20,213 bases of DNA from a virus (IMGVR_UViG_3300031857_001747:1-20213); one strand, 5' to 3'; counted from the first letter of the stretch, positions 6,074 to 11,580 are shown. Numbers and translations: made by a program. Notes: generated by a model not told the origin, from the letters alone.

Positions 6074-6407
6074 ATTTATATTCCTCCTCCGGTTCCTTTT
6101 CGTAAACCTCCCGGTAGTATTTCAGACCAGCGATAATGAACTCTTCCATTTCGGGTGGCTCATCATTGCGCAGTTGGTAGAACTCTTCGAAAGGCATATC
6201 GAAAATGATCTCGTCCTGTGACTCGTGCAGGTAAACATCAAGCACGATCCGCAGCTTCCCCTTGTAGGGATACACGTCAACGCGCAGGCCCTTGAGCCAC
6301 TCGGTAACGTGACTGTCGATCACGCTCCACATAGCTTCTTCGAAGCCTTCCAATTTGTTTTCCATCCTCACGATGCCGTCGAACTTCGTCACGTCAACGT
6401 ATGTCAT
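6054..6407 (-). CDS. Acidic hypothetical protein, 117 aa
   Basis: MTYVDVTKFDGIVRMENKLE starts at ATG 6407, coupled to the upstream gene by ATGA. The middle (LRVDVYPYKGKLRIVLDVYL) is beta-rich; the tail (EKEPEEEYKYDDEEI) is strongly acidic. Highly acidic small early proteins are common among phage host-takeover and DNA-mimic proteins, but nothing specific is visible here. Confidence 0.7.
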   Translation of the reverse strand: MTYVDVTKFDGIVRMENKLEGFEEAMWSVIDSHVTEWLKGLRVDVYPYKGKLRIVLDVYLHESQDEIIFDMPFEEFYQLRNDEPPEMEEFIIAGLKYYREVYEKEPEEEYKYDDEEI

Positions 6408-6625
6408 ACAACCTCCACGCTCATGACCATGTCCTCGACTGACACACCAATGTCAGCCGCTTCCTGCCATGTCAGATCCAGCTTCTCATTCAGCTCAGGC
6501 ACAGCCCAGATCTTAATCACCTGCCCATTGGGCAGCACCCAGCCACGCCCTCCGCTCATGTCCAGTGACGCGCTGCCATCGGGCAGCGTCAGCGTCACCT
6601 CCAGTGTCATATGCACCTGCATCAT
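6404..6625 (-). CDS. Hypothetical protein, 73 aa
   Basis: MMQVHMTLEVTLTLPDGSAS is a beta-rich start. The segment SGGRGWVLPNGQVIKIWAV follows, then an acidic helix. ATG 6625 shares ATGA with the upstream stop. No family recognised. Confidence 0.68.
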   Translation of the reverse strand: MMQVHMTLEVTLTLPDGSASLDMSGGRGWVLPNGQVIKIWAVPELNEKLDLTWQEAADIGVSVEDMVMSVEVV

Positions 6626-6777
6626 GCGGCCCCTTCGTCCGTCTCGATAAGATCAAAGGCCGAGCTATCGTCGGCGCGCACAATCTCCGCCAGCAGCTCA
6701 AGCAATCCGTCTCGCGCCTGATCCTCGGTGTCAGCCGCGATGTGAAAGTCGGTGCTAAAAACATATGTCGCCATCAT
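6622..6777 (-). CDS. Hypothetical protein, 51 aa
   Basis: Hand translation starts MMATYVFSTDFHIAADTEDQ and ends SSAFDLIETDEGAA. The strand-helix-strand arrangement is compact and acidic. ATG 6777 (alternative 6774) overlaps the end of the 239-aa gene by ATGA, and the ATG is preceded by AGGAGG. Not recognised. Confidence 0.7.
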   Translation of the reverse strand: MMATYVFSTDFHIAADTEDQARDGLLELLAEIVRADDSSAFDLIETDEGAA

Positions 6778-7493
6778 GCAGCCTCCTTAAAGTTACGACC
6801 ACCAGCCCCATGCGGTGCAATCTGTATCGACACCGGAGCCTTCGACGTGCTTCCCATGCACAGCTTGCAAGCGATGCACTGCGTGCGCTTGCCTGCCTCC
6901 TCGGATGCCGGGCAATTCACCTCGCGCCCCGTCATGGGTGCGCTGCCCACACGGAAGGTGCGATAGCCACGCAGCCATGCTTCCTTCGCATCTATCGGGC
7001 TGTCAGCCGACGCCATCACCAGACGCGACCAGCCACGCTCTGCCTTGCGCCATTGGTGTGTGTATCCCGTCCAGCCTGCGGCCTTCGCAACCAGCGTCTC
7101 CCACAGCGCAAGCGGCGCTGCCGCTGGATCGCCATAGGTTCCGAGCCGCACCATCTTACCGGCCACGATCTCGGCCACATCAGCCGCCGTTGCTGCCGGA
7201 TAAACGCCACGCTGATAGCTTTGCCACACGTTCTTGGGCCCATGCACCAGCGTCACATAGCATGAGCGCCCCTTGCCTGTGCCATCGCCACGATGGACGC
7301 AATCGCCGCAGATCGAGCGGTCAGCGCCAGTGCGCACCGCCTCAAGCGGGTGCATATCGGGGCGGATGATATACGTCTGCACCATCTTGCCTGTCTTCTG
7401 GTTCCGGCTTCCAGCCAGACCCGTCACAACCACAATGATACGCTCCCCATCCAGCATGGACGGGCCGTCATAAATCACATAACCTGCAGCCAT
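6774..7493 (-). CDS. Conserved phage protein with two Cys clusters, 239 aa
   Basis: The protein has an N-terminal ICGDCVHRG...RSCYV cluster (C62, C65, H67, C78) and a C-terminal cluster C194, C206, C209, C212 (NCPASEEAGKRTQCIACKLC). Between them is a conserved VRLGTYGDPAAAPL segment followed by GYTHQWR. I recall this overall pattern from many phage and prophage genomes as a protein of unknown function. The clusters could hold zinc or an iron-sulfur centre. It is the first gene after promoter C, with AAAGG 7 nt before ATG 7493. Function not assigned. Confidence 0.82.
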   Translation of the reverse strand: MAAGYVIYDGPSMLDGERIIVVVTGLAGSRNQKTGKMVQTYIIRPDMHPLEAVRTGADRSICGDCVHRGDGTGKGRSCYVTLVHGPKNVWQSYQRGVYPAATAADVAEIVAGKMVRLGTYGDPAAAPLALWETLVAKAAGWTGYTHQWRKAERGWSRLVMASADSPIDAKEAWLRGYRTFRVGSAPMTGREVNCPASEEAGKRTQCIACKLCMGSTSKAPVSIQIAPHGAGGRNFKEAA

Positions 7494-7513
7494 TGCGTTA
7501 CCTTTCCATCAGC

Positions 7514-7528
7514 GTGCCGTCACAGCAC
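7514..7528 (-). promoter_or_regulatory. Leader hairpin C, loop TGTGACG
   Basis: Minus strand GTGC-TGTGACG-GCAC, a perfect 4-bp stem with the same loop as hairpins A and B. It begins 35 nt from the start of the -35 hexamer, at the expected transcript 5' end, upstream of the Cys-cluster gene. Confidence 0.62.
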
Positions 7529-7534
7529 CCCTAT

Positions 7535-7563
7535 ATAACAGCCTATTGTTTAGCCCCTGTCAA
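7535..7563 (-). promoter_or_regulatory. Leftward promoter C
   Basis: TTGACA (7563-7558), a 17-bp spacer, TGTTAT (7540-7535), followed by ATAGGGGT. The spacer and -10 are nearly the same as promoter D at 11177-11205, which suggests duplication of a promoter cassette or selection by the same regulator. Confidence 0.68.
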
Positions 7564-7941
7564 CACCTGAGTTTTATGCACCACCTCATCTTCGATGCGG
7601 CGTCGGCGATCGTCATCAATCGCACCCGGTTCGCCCCAAAATTCGCGGCCCAGAATCTCCCAATCCCCGCCAATTAGATACGTCCCATTGTCGCCGTTGT
7701 CATAGTCCAGATCGCGCACCCGTCCGATGCCGATGCTGGTGCTGCCGCCGAAATAGTTAGCGATCACCTGCGTCAGCCGCGCCATTGCGTATGCCGGATC
7801 CTCCTCCGGCGTGCGCATATTCAGCTTCTGCGCCGCACCTAAGAATGCCGCGATCGACTCCGGCCCTCCGTTCCAGTGGACGTAAATCCCCACGTTATCC
7901 AGCCCGAACGGGGCCAGCGTGATTACTGCTCGATTACCCAT
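7543..7941 (-). CDS. Conserved phage-type protein, 132 aa
   Basis: Start ATG 7941 (MGNRAVITLAPFGLDNVGIY) is preferred over a longer 150-codon frame because GGAGG lies 6 nt upstream and the start nests in the upstream stop. The pattern MGNRAVIT...GIYVHWNGGPESIAAFL is one I recall from many phage genomes, without a known function. No catalytic motif is obvious. Promoter C and its operator lie over the 3' end and the gap after it. Confidence 0.78.
   Translation of the reverse strand: MGNRAVITLAPFGLDNVGIYVHWNGGPESIAAFLGAAQKLNMRTPEEDPAYAMARLTQVIANYFGGSTSIGIGRVRDLDYDNGDNGTYLIGGDWEILGREFWGEPGAIDDDRRRRIEDEVVHKTQVLTGAKQ
7547..7565. promoter_or_regulatory. Operator-like 19-bp inverted repeat at promoter C
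   Basis: TGTTTA-N7-TCAACA, one mismatch from a perfect palindrome. The promoter C -35 lies in the right arm in the same register as at promoters B and D. Confidence 0.6.
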
Positions 7942-8497
7942 TACACACCTCCATCTTATACTGCCGCCAGCTCGGCCACCGGAACGGCAAGCCATAGCCT
8001 TCTGTCATAAACCTCGGCACGCGACCGCCCACCACTACGCGCACCTCACGGATCGGCGCACCGCCTATCGTGGGCACGTTATCCGCAACCACACGCAGCT
8101 TCATGCCCGGCTCCAGCTTCGGAGCCGATGCCCGGTGCGCATGGTATGTCCGGCACTTCTCGCGCCAGCGATTCGCGTATTCGTTATCCGTCTCGGTCAG
8201 CAATTCCAGAATCCGCACCGGACAGCGCCAGATATACGGGCCCATATGCTCCGTCATATCCTTATACCCGAACGTGCATCCGTCCTTTGCCTTCGGCACA
8301 AACTGCAGCAGATAGGTCGCCGCCCAGACCTCGCGCGTCCCGTCCGGCTTGGTGTGCTCGACCGCTGCGTAATACTCACGCGCCGCCACGATCGCGGATG
8401 CCAACACGCGGCGCTTGCCCTCGGCATTCTCCCACGTCAGGCCCCGGTCAAGGTCAGCCTTCACGTCGCGCGGCTTCTCGTAAAACGTCCATCCCAT
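7934..8497 (-). CDS. Conserved phage-type protein, 187 aa
   Basis: Start ATG 8497 (MGWTFYEKPRDVKADLDRGL) has AAGGGA 6-7 nt upstream; the open frame runs 30 codons further but overlaps the previous gene. The C-terminal part, with LRVVADNVPTIGG and PFRWPSW, looks beta-rich. I recall MGWTF-starting proteins of this kind as conserved phage hypotheticals. It overlaps the next gene by 8 nt. Function unknown. Confidence 0.75.
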   Translation of the reverse strand: MGWTFYEKPRDVKADLDRGLTWENAEGKRRVLASAIVAAREYYAAVEHTKPDGTREVWAATYLLQFVPKAKDGCTFGYKDMTEHMGPYIWRCPVRILELLTETDNEYANRWREKCRTYHAHRASAPKLEPGMKLRVVADNVPTIGGAPIREVRVVVGGRVPRFMTEGYGLPFRWPSWRQYKMEVCNG

Positions 8498-8498
8498 A

Positions 8499-8741
8499 TC
8501 AGTCCCTTTCCACCCGATAGTAGCAATACCCATCGTCCTGCGTGCTTCGCGCCACCGCATACTCAATGCGCTCCTCGTCAAAGCCATGCAGAATATCGGC
8601 CAGCTTCGACGCCGCCTCCGTGTGCGCGTCCTCCGTGCTCAGCTCATACGGATACGGGATCGTCACGCTGGTCTCGCCGCTCCACGCCTTGATGCGCGCG
8701 CCCCGTGTGTCGGTCGGCCCCAGATATTTCGTCCGGATCAT
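8499..8741 (-). CDS. Conserved phage-type protein, 80 aa
   Basis: MIRTKYLGPTDTRGARIKAW is followed by a beta stretch (TSVTIPYPYEL) and a helix (DAHTEAASKLADIL), ending DDGYCYYRVERD. A small alpha/beta protein of a type commonly seen next to the MGWTF protein in phage early operons, by my recollection. ATG 8741 shares ATGA with the upstream stop. Confidence 0.74.
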   Translation of the reverse strand: MIRTKYLGPTDTRGARIKAWSGETSVTIPYPYELSTEDAHTEAASKLADILHGFDEERIEYAVARSTQDDGYCYYRVERD

Positions 8742-8992
8742 GCTTCAATCCCCTTCGCTCGTGCGATTGCTGCGTTCGCCTTCGACCACAGCTCCGGATC
8801 GTTGTCCCACATATAGCCTTTGTTGACCGCCTCTTGCAGCGCCGCCAGCATATCGACCACGATAGCCTCAGCCTCGCCCAGATCACGCTCCGCTGCCTTC
8901 ATGCGGGAGTTTTCCCCTGCCTCCAGCACCATCGCCGCATAACCCAGCGACCCCGCTGCATCCCGCAGCACGTCCGTTACCGGATAACCCAT
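8738..8992 (-). CDS. Helical hypothetical protein, 84 aa
   Basis: MGYPVTDVLRDAAGSLGYAA starts at ATG 8992 (TGATG with the upstream stop; a GTG one codon earlier would also work). Mostly helical, with AERDLGEAEAIVVDMLAALQ as a probable coiled coil. No family assigned. Confidence 0.68.
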   Translation of the reverse strand: MGYPVTDVLRDAAGSLGYAAMVLEAGENSRMKAAERDLGEAEAIVVDMLAALQEAVNKGYMWDNDPELWSKANAAIARAKGIEA

Positions 8993-9165
8993 CACTCAGC
9001 CCCTTCCAGCTCGCGGATATAGTCGCACGCTGCGTCATACTGACGCGCCAGCCGCCGGATCTCATCCCGCGCCGACTCCACGCCAGCGCCAGAGCCTCGC
9101 TCCAATGCGGTGATATAAATATCAATCACAGCCGACCATGTCGGTGTCACATCCACATATTCCAT
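8992..9165 (-). CDS. Conserved small helical phage protein, 57 aa
   Basis: Hand translation starts MEYVDVTPTWSAVIDIYITA and ends ACDYIRELEGAE. The EYVxVxPTWxA...A..E..RLA pattern recurs in phage genomes in my memory as a tiny helical protein of unknown role. Its TGA sits in TGATG with the next start. Too short for many ORF callers but well supported by overlap architecture and codon use. Confidence 0.72.
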   Translation of the reverse strand: MEYVDVTPTWSAVIDIYITALERGSGAGVESARDEIRRLARQYDAACDYIRELEGAE

Positions 9166-9167
9166 GC

Positions 9168-9518
9168 TCAATCCTCCGGATAGAATACCAGATCGAAGTT
9201 ATAGTGTGGCTCCGCAAAGACACCCAACTGTCCCAGCGCCTCGCTCGCCACATAGGCCCAGCTATACGGGCCAGCTTCCCACGACACGCGCCAGCCGCCA
9301 TGCTCAGGCCGCATGAACGTCTCCATATCGGGGCTTTGCCCATCTTCACGGGCCAGCAATCGCAGCACCGCATAGACCGCCTCAGCCGCAGCTTCAGCCC
9401 CCTTCGGGGCCGCTGCATACCCAGCCACAGCCACAGCCTCAGCCACACGGGCCGTGCCAGCCCCGTAATACACGCCCTCGCCTTTGCGGGCATAGTCCAG
9501 ATTCAATTCGCTCATCAT
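9168..9518 (-). CDS. Hypothetical protein, 116 aa
   Basis: It starts MMSELNLDYARKGEGVYYGA, with ATG 9518 sharing ATGA with the upstream stop (ATG 9515 is an alternative). An Ala-rich helix, EAVAVAGYAAAPKGAEAAAE, lies in the middle, and the end is HYNFDLVFYPED. No transmembrane segment is certain. Function unknown. Confidence 0.68.
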   Translation of the reverse strand: MMSELNLDYARKGEGVYYGAGTARVAEAVAVAGYAAAPKGAEAAAEAVYAVLRLLAREDGQSPDMETFMRPEHGGWRVSWEAGPYSWAYVASEALGQLGVFAEPHYNFDLVFYPED

Positions 9519-9709
9519 ATCTTCACCTTTTCCAGCCAGTCATGGCCCCAATTCGGATTATTGCGGATTGATCGCAACGCCCAGCCATCCGGCTCCAGCG
9601 TGTCGCGCCCATCACCCCAGTATAACGCCAGCTTTTCCTTCCAGCGCCGCCCATGCTTCGCAGCAAACGCTCGCACCGCTTCGCGGTGGTCTTCCGGCAA
9701 TTCATCCAT
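9515..9709 (-). CDS. Conserved phage-type protein, 64 aa
   Basis: The segments AVRAFAAKHGRRWKEKLALY and GWALRSIRNNPNWGHDWLEK match a small conserved phage protein pattern I have seen in many genomes (AFAAKHGRRWK...GRD...LR..RN..G..WL). It is basic and helical, and possibly a nucleic-acid or protein binder. Function unknown. Confidence 0.76.
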   Translation of the reverse strand: MDELPEDHREAVRAFAAKHGRRWKEKLALYWGDGRDTLEPDGWALRSIRNNPNWGHDWLEKVKI

Positions 9710-9711
9710 GC

Positions 9712-9858
9712 TCAGCCCTCCACACTATCACGATGAAACCACCTCACGCGACCGCCCCAGCTCTCAGCCCAGACGAAATGCGGGGTGATCTTAATCACGC
9801 GCCCAGTCCACGGCTCGCCATAGACAGTCGTAGTAATTTTCTGGCCTAATCGTATCAT
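9712..9858 (-). CDS. Small beta-rich protein, 48 aa, first gene of the left operon
   Basis: Hand translation starts MIRLGQKITTTVYGEPWTGR and ends GRVRWFHRDSVEG. The pattern of short strands with a G-x-W-x-G-R-V turn suggests a small SH3-like barrel. GGAGG lies 4 nt before ATG 9858. It is the first gene of the long leftward operon, directly downstream of the operator cluster. Confidence 0.7.
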   Translation of the reverse strand: MIRLGQKITTTVYGEPWTGRVIKITPHFVWAESWGGRVRWFHRDSVEG

Positions 9859-9874
9859 AAACCCTCCGATTTCG

Positions 9875-9893
9875 CGTTTACCTCACGTCAACA
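9875..9893. promoter_or_regulatory. Operator-like inverted repeat O1 (degenerate left arm)
   Basis: CGTTTAC-N5-GTCAACA: the right arm is exact and the left arm has two changes from TGTTGAC. It lies 17 bp upstream of the first gene of the left operon, a position that could block or recruit transcription. Confidence 0.45.
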
Positions 9894-9900
9894 CGTCTCA

Positions 9901-9919
9901 TGTTGAGCGTTCGTCAACA
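9901..9919. promoter_or_regulatory. Operator-like inverted repeat O2
   Basis: TGTTGA-N7-TCAACA, arms perfectly complementary, same 19-bp geometry as the sites at 10075 and 11189. Confidence 0.6.
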
Positions 9920-9936
9920 GTGACACCACGTCAACA
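9918..9936. promoter_or_regulatory. Operator-like inverted repeat O3 (degenerate left arm)
   Basis: CAGTGAC-N5-GTCAACA. The right arm is exact and the left arm matches 4 of 7. It abuts O2 with a 2-bp overlap, so a cooperative pair is possible. Confidence 0.35.
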
Positions 9937-10074
9937 AAAATCGCCCAAAAAGCCCTAAATGTAACAAATGTAACAGCAGTGTAACAACAATTGTTACGCT
10001 CTCAGCCGCAGTTTTCCGCCATTGTAACAAATGTAACAGGATTTCCGGAAAGACAGCCCCATAGAGAGATGGTA

Positions 10075-10093
10075 TGTTGACTATACGTCAACA
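10075..10093. promoter_or_regulatory. Operator-like inverted repeat O4 (perfect)
   Basis: TGTTGACTATACGTCAACA has 7-bp perfectly complementary arms around TATAC. It is the best copy of the family and lies just upstream of the AT-rich hairpin. Confidence 0.65.
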
Positions 10094-10114
10094 CAAAAAG
10101 ACAACTCTTTATAT

Positions 10115-10136
10115 ATATCTATATTTTTATAGATAT
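10115..10136. other. AT-only perfect hairpin in an AT-rich island
   Basis: ATATCTATA-TTTT-TATAGATAT: a 9-bp perfect inverted repeat with no G-C pairs except one, inside the most AT-rich stretch of the window (about 10098-10148). It abuts a TGTTACA site. Typical of a DNA-unwinding element; no downstream T-run order that would fit a terminator. Confidence 0.6.
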
Positions 10137-10257
10137 TGTTACATATAGCAGGAAATGGCGGATTTCTGCGGCTCACAGCGTAACAAGACCCTGTTACATT
10201 CTGTTACATCTGTTACACTTTTGGTGTAACCGCTGCAAAAATCGACGATTTTCTGCG

Positions 10258-10288
10258 AAAAAGGGGTGTAAGATTTTGTTACACCCCT
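10258..10288 (-). terminator. Rho-independent terminator (minus strand)
   Basis: On the minus strand, AGGGGTGTAA pairs perfectly with TTACACCCCT over a 7-nt loop, followed by five T residues (stem and tract 10288 to 10258). It lies 10 nt after the stop of the 59-aa gene, so it ends the short operon 10684-10298 before the left operon begins. The stem includes a TGTTACA site. Confidence 0.82.
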
Positions 10289-10297
10289 CTTCTCGGG

Positions 10298-10477
10298 TCA
10301 GAAATTTGGTGTGGCGCGGCATCGCTTGGCGAATGTTCTGGCCTTGGCCTTGTCTTTGACAATGACCTCTTCCCTCACCGCATAGCGGTGGCCTCTTGCG
10401 TCGGTTGCGTAGAACCTTAACAGGGCCCAAGGCCCTGTCTGCCATGTAAAGTATTCGGCTGTCAGTGTCGGCGTCAT
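10298..10477 (-). CDS. Hypothetical basic protein, 59 aa
   Basis: Hand translation starts MTPTLTAEYFTWQTGPWALL and ends TFAKRCRATPNF. A beta-rich front with a Trp/Tyr core (WALLRFYATDARGHRYAV) is followed by a basic helix. GGAGG sits 5 nt before ATG 10477, the strongest ribosome site in the region. It is 12 nt after the 64-aa gene and right before a terminator. Not recognised. Confidence 0.75.
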   Translation of the reverse strand: MTPTLTAEYFTWQTGPWALLRFYATDARGHRYAVREEVIVKDKAKARTFAKRCRATPNF

Positions 10478-10489
10478 GGTAACCTCCGG

Positions 10490-10684
10490 TTATTCGGCGT
10501 CGCGGATGGGGGTTTGGATCTGCTCGATGGCGACGCGCGGGCCCGGGCCATACTCGAGCCACGACTCGTCGTCCTTGTAGCGCGAGGACACCCCAAGCGC
10601 CTTGCCGAGAATGTTCATGACCTTCGCGGCATCTTCGATGCTCACGACGTAGCGGTTGTAATCGATCGAAAGAATGACGTTCAT
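10490..10684 (-). CDS. Hypothetical protein, 64 aa, with ribosome site in a hairpin loop
   Basis: Start ATG 10684 (MNVILSIDYNRYVVSIEDAA) is chosen over the in-frame ATG at 10699 because GGAG lies 7 nt upstream and the longer start would lie inside the hairpin. The protein has alternating strands and a helix (EDAAKVMNILGKALG), then RVAIEQIQTPIRDAE. It is the first ORF downstream of the structured block and promoter D. Not recognised. Confidence 0.75.
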   Translation of the reverse strand: MNVILSIDYNRYVVSIEDAAKVMNILGKALGVSSRYKDDESWLEYGPGPRVAIEQIQTPIRDAE

Positions 10685-10685
10685 G

Positions 10686-10702
10686 TTAATGCTCCGCATT
10701 AA
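10686..10702 (-). promoter_or_regulatory. Hairpin holding the Shine-Dalgarno of the 64-aa gene
   Basis: TTAATGC-GGA-GCATTAA, a perfect 7-bp stem on the minus strand. The loop plus the first stem base spell GGAG, 7 nt from ATG 10684. Ribosome access would depend on this tight triloop hairpin. Confidence 0.65.
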
Positions 10703-11174
10703 AGCAATCGGCCCAATGCCGATGCCTCCGGAACGGAGATGCTTCTCCCTTCGGGAGGCAAGAGGTGGCGTTCCCTCTTTGCCCTAGTCCGTAGCTATCA
10801 TGGGGATTTCGAACACACGTTCCGCTGTTGATTGGCCAAGCGCCCCCCGTCTCGGTGAACCACCCCGAGACTGACCGACACAAACCAGTCGGGCTGAAAG
10901 CCCTACGCTCCCTTCCAAGGGGTAGACGACTAGTGTCGAGCTGGAAGCCACTATCGTGGTGGCTATGATGACAGCGTCCAGCTTTAGCTGTCTGTTATGA
11001 AACCTTGCATTCCATCGCTCCGTCACAGAGCGGACTATGTGCCTCAGTTCTTGCCTGTCGAGGCTTCGCCTAGCTTTGACCGATCTAGGGTCGGGTCTGG
11101 TAACGGGTCTTCGACCTGTCTCATGTCGTCACTCGGACTGTCTGAGAAGCGAGGCGTTCATCGTTTCGACCCCT
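10703..11174. ncRNA. Candidate large structured noncoding RNA (strand unresolved)
   Basis: About 470 nt with no gene but at least fifteen local stem-loops. Perfect stems include 10707-10723 (ATCGGC/GCCGAT), 10726-10738, 10745-10757, 10849-10871 (GTCTCGG/CCGAGAC), 10875-10892, 10891-10903, 10946-10964, 11016-11032 and 11061-11071. AGCTGGA 10939-10945 pairs with TCCAGCT 10977-10983, while GACAGC 10970-10975 pairs with GCTGTC 10987-10992, giving a pseudoknot. A long-range helix joins 10802-10813 (GGGG, 3-nt bulge, TCGAA) with 11165-11173. Promoter D (minus) would start transcription at that closing helix, but several stems use G-U pairs only if the plus strand is transcribed. No known family was recognised. 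Confidence 0.55.
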
Positions 11175-11176
11175 TA

Positions 11177-11205
11177 ATAACAGCCGATTGTTGAGCGGCG
11201 GTCAA
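11177..11205 (-). promoter_or_regulatory. Leftward promoter D
   Basis: TTGACC (11205-11200), a 17-bp spacer, TGTTAT (11182-11177), then TAAGGGGT. Spacer bases and the -10 match promoter C closely. Predicted start is about 11170-11173, at the edge of the structured block, so the transcript would be the structured RNA followed by the two small genes and the terminator at 10258. Confidence 0.65.
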
Positions 11206-11207
11206 CA
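11189..11207. promoter_or_regulatory. Operator-like inverted repeat O5 at promoter D
   Basis: TGTTGA-N7-TCAACA, perfect 6-bp arms, with the -35 hexamer in the right arm two bases from the end. Confidence 0.65.
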
Positions 11208-11344
11208 CAATTCGAAAACTTTTTTTGTAACCCGTAGGGTTAGGGTTGCCGATCGAATGGCTTGCCCGATGATTTTTCTGGCGGATTTTTACAATTGTGC
11301 AGTGCAGCAAAACGCCGAGTCGCCTCGTGATGTGATCGTCATGA

Positions 11345-11490
11345 CGTGCAGGCGTGCAGGCGCGCGCGTCCCTGCGGATGCTAACCATCCGGTTAGCCGC
11401 GTGATCGCGTCACCCGCGCGTCATGCACAGGCGTGCCCCCGGGCGTGCGCGCGCACCCCCACCCACCCACTCGCGCGCGGGCGGGCCCGA
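11345..11490. other. GC-rich palindromic block
   Basis: Within 150 nt there are a tandem GTGCAGGC repeat (11345-11360), a perfect stem GCTAACC-atcc-GGTTAGC (about 11380-11397), a 12-bp palindrome GTGCGCGCGCAC (11445-11456) and C-runs at 11456-11468 (CCCCC, CCC, CCC) that make GGG runs on the minus strand. No coding frame is convincing. Possible roles are a protein-binding or packaging-related site; nothing specific is recognised. Confidence 0.45.
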
Positions 11491-11580
11491 TCCCCCACAG
11501 TATACACCCCCATCGATCCACGTTTGCGCACAGAAATTTCCGGTTCAGCGTTCAGACTCCCACCCCTGTAAAAATGCGAC

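Larger units (their letters stand above)
9960..10283. repeat. Cluster of ten TGTWACA heptamers
   Basis: Exact TGTAACA or TGTTACA at 9960, 9969, 9980, 10023, 10032, 10137, 10192, 10202, 10211 and 10277, plus one-mismatch copies near 9992, 10179 and 10225. Spacings of 9-10 bp recur, about one helical turn. A 17-nt block (TGTAACAAATGTAACAG) occurs twice, at 9960 and 10023. The motif is its own reverse complement apart from the central base, as expected for a dimeric DNA-binding protein. Confidence 0.75.
9859..10297. other. Gene-free control region: operators, TGTWACA repeats, AT-rich hairpin
   Basis: 439 nt with no convincing coding frame. From left to right it holds three 19-bp operator-like palindromes (9875-9936), TGTWACA heptamers (first at 9960), another perfect palindrome (10075-10093), an AT-only hairpin (10115-10136), more heptamers, and a minus-strand terminator (10258-10288). 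The combination of AT-rich DNA, repeated protein sites and a divergent gene order resembles a replication origin or early control region, but no origin family is recognised. Confidence 0.6.

Noticed and set aside
10115-10136. Terminator at the AT hairpin
   Set aside because: The stem is almost all A-T and would be too weak to terminate transcription.
10194-10562. 122-codon minus-strand open frame
   Set aside because: It runs across a terminator and overlaps two better small genes (59 and 64 aa) with strong ribosome sites; composition is that of a frame shadow.
10790-10830. tRNA-like T-loop on the minus strand (GTTCGAAATCCCC)
   Set aside because: The 5-bp T stem does not form (GTGTG against TCCCC) and no anticodon or D arm with proper spacing is present, so neither a tRNA nor a tmRNA is supported.
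11025-11050. Group I intron-like element (ACATAGTCC on the minus strand)
   Set aside because: The partner conserved elements do not appear in the right order, and no flanking split gene is present.
11188-11571. 127-codon plus-strand open frame in the control region
   Set aside because: It starts at a TTG inside promoter D, has no ribosome site, and its Arg/Pro/Ala-rich composition follows from GC-rich palindromes.
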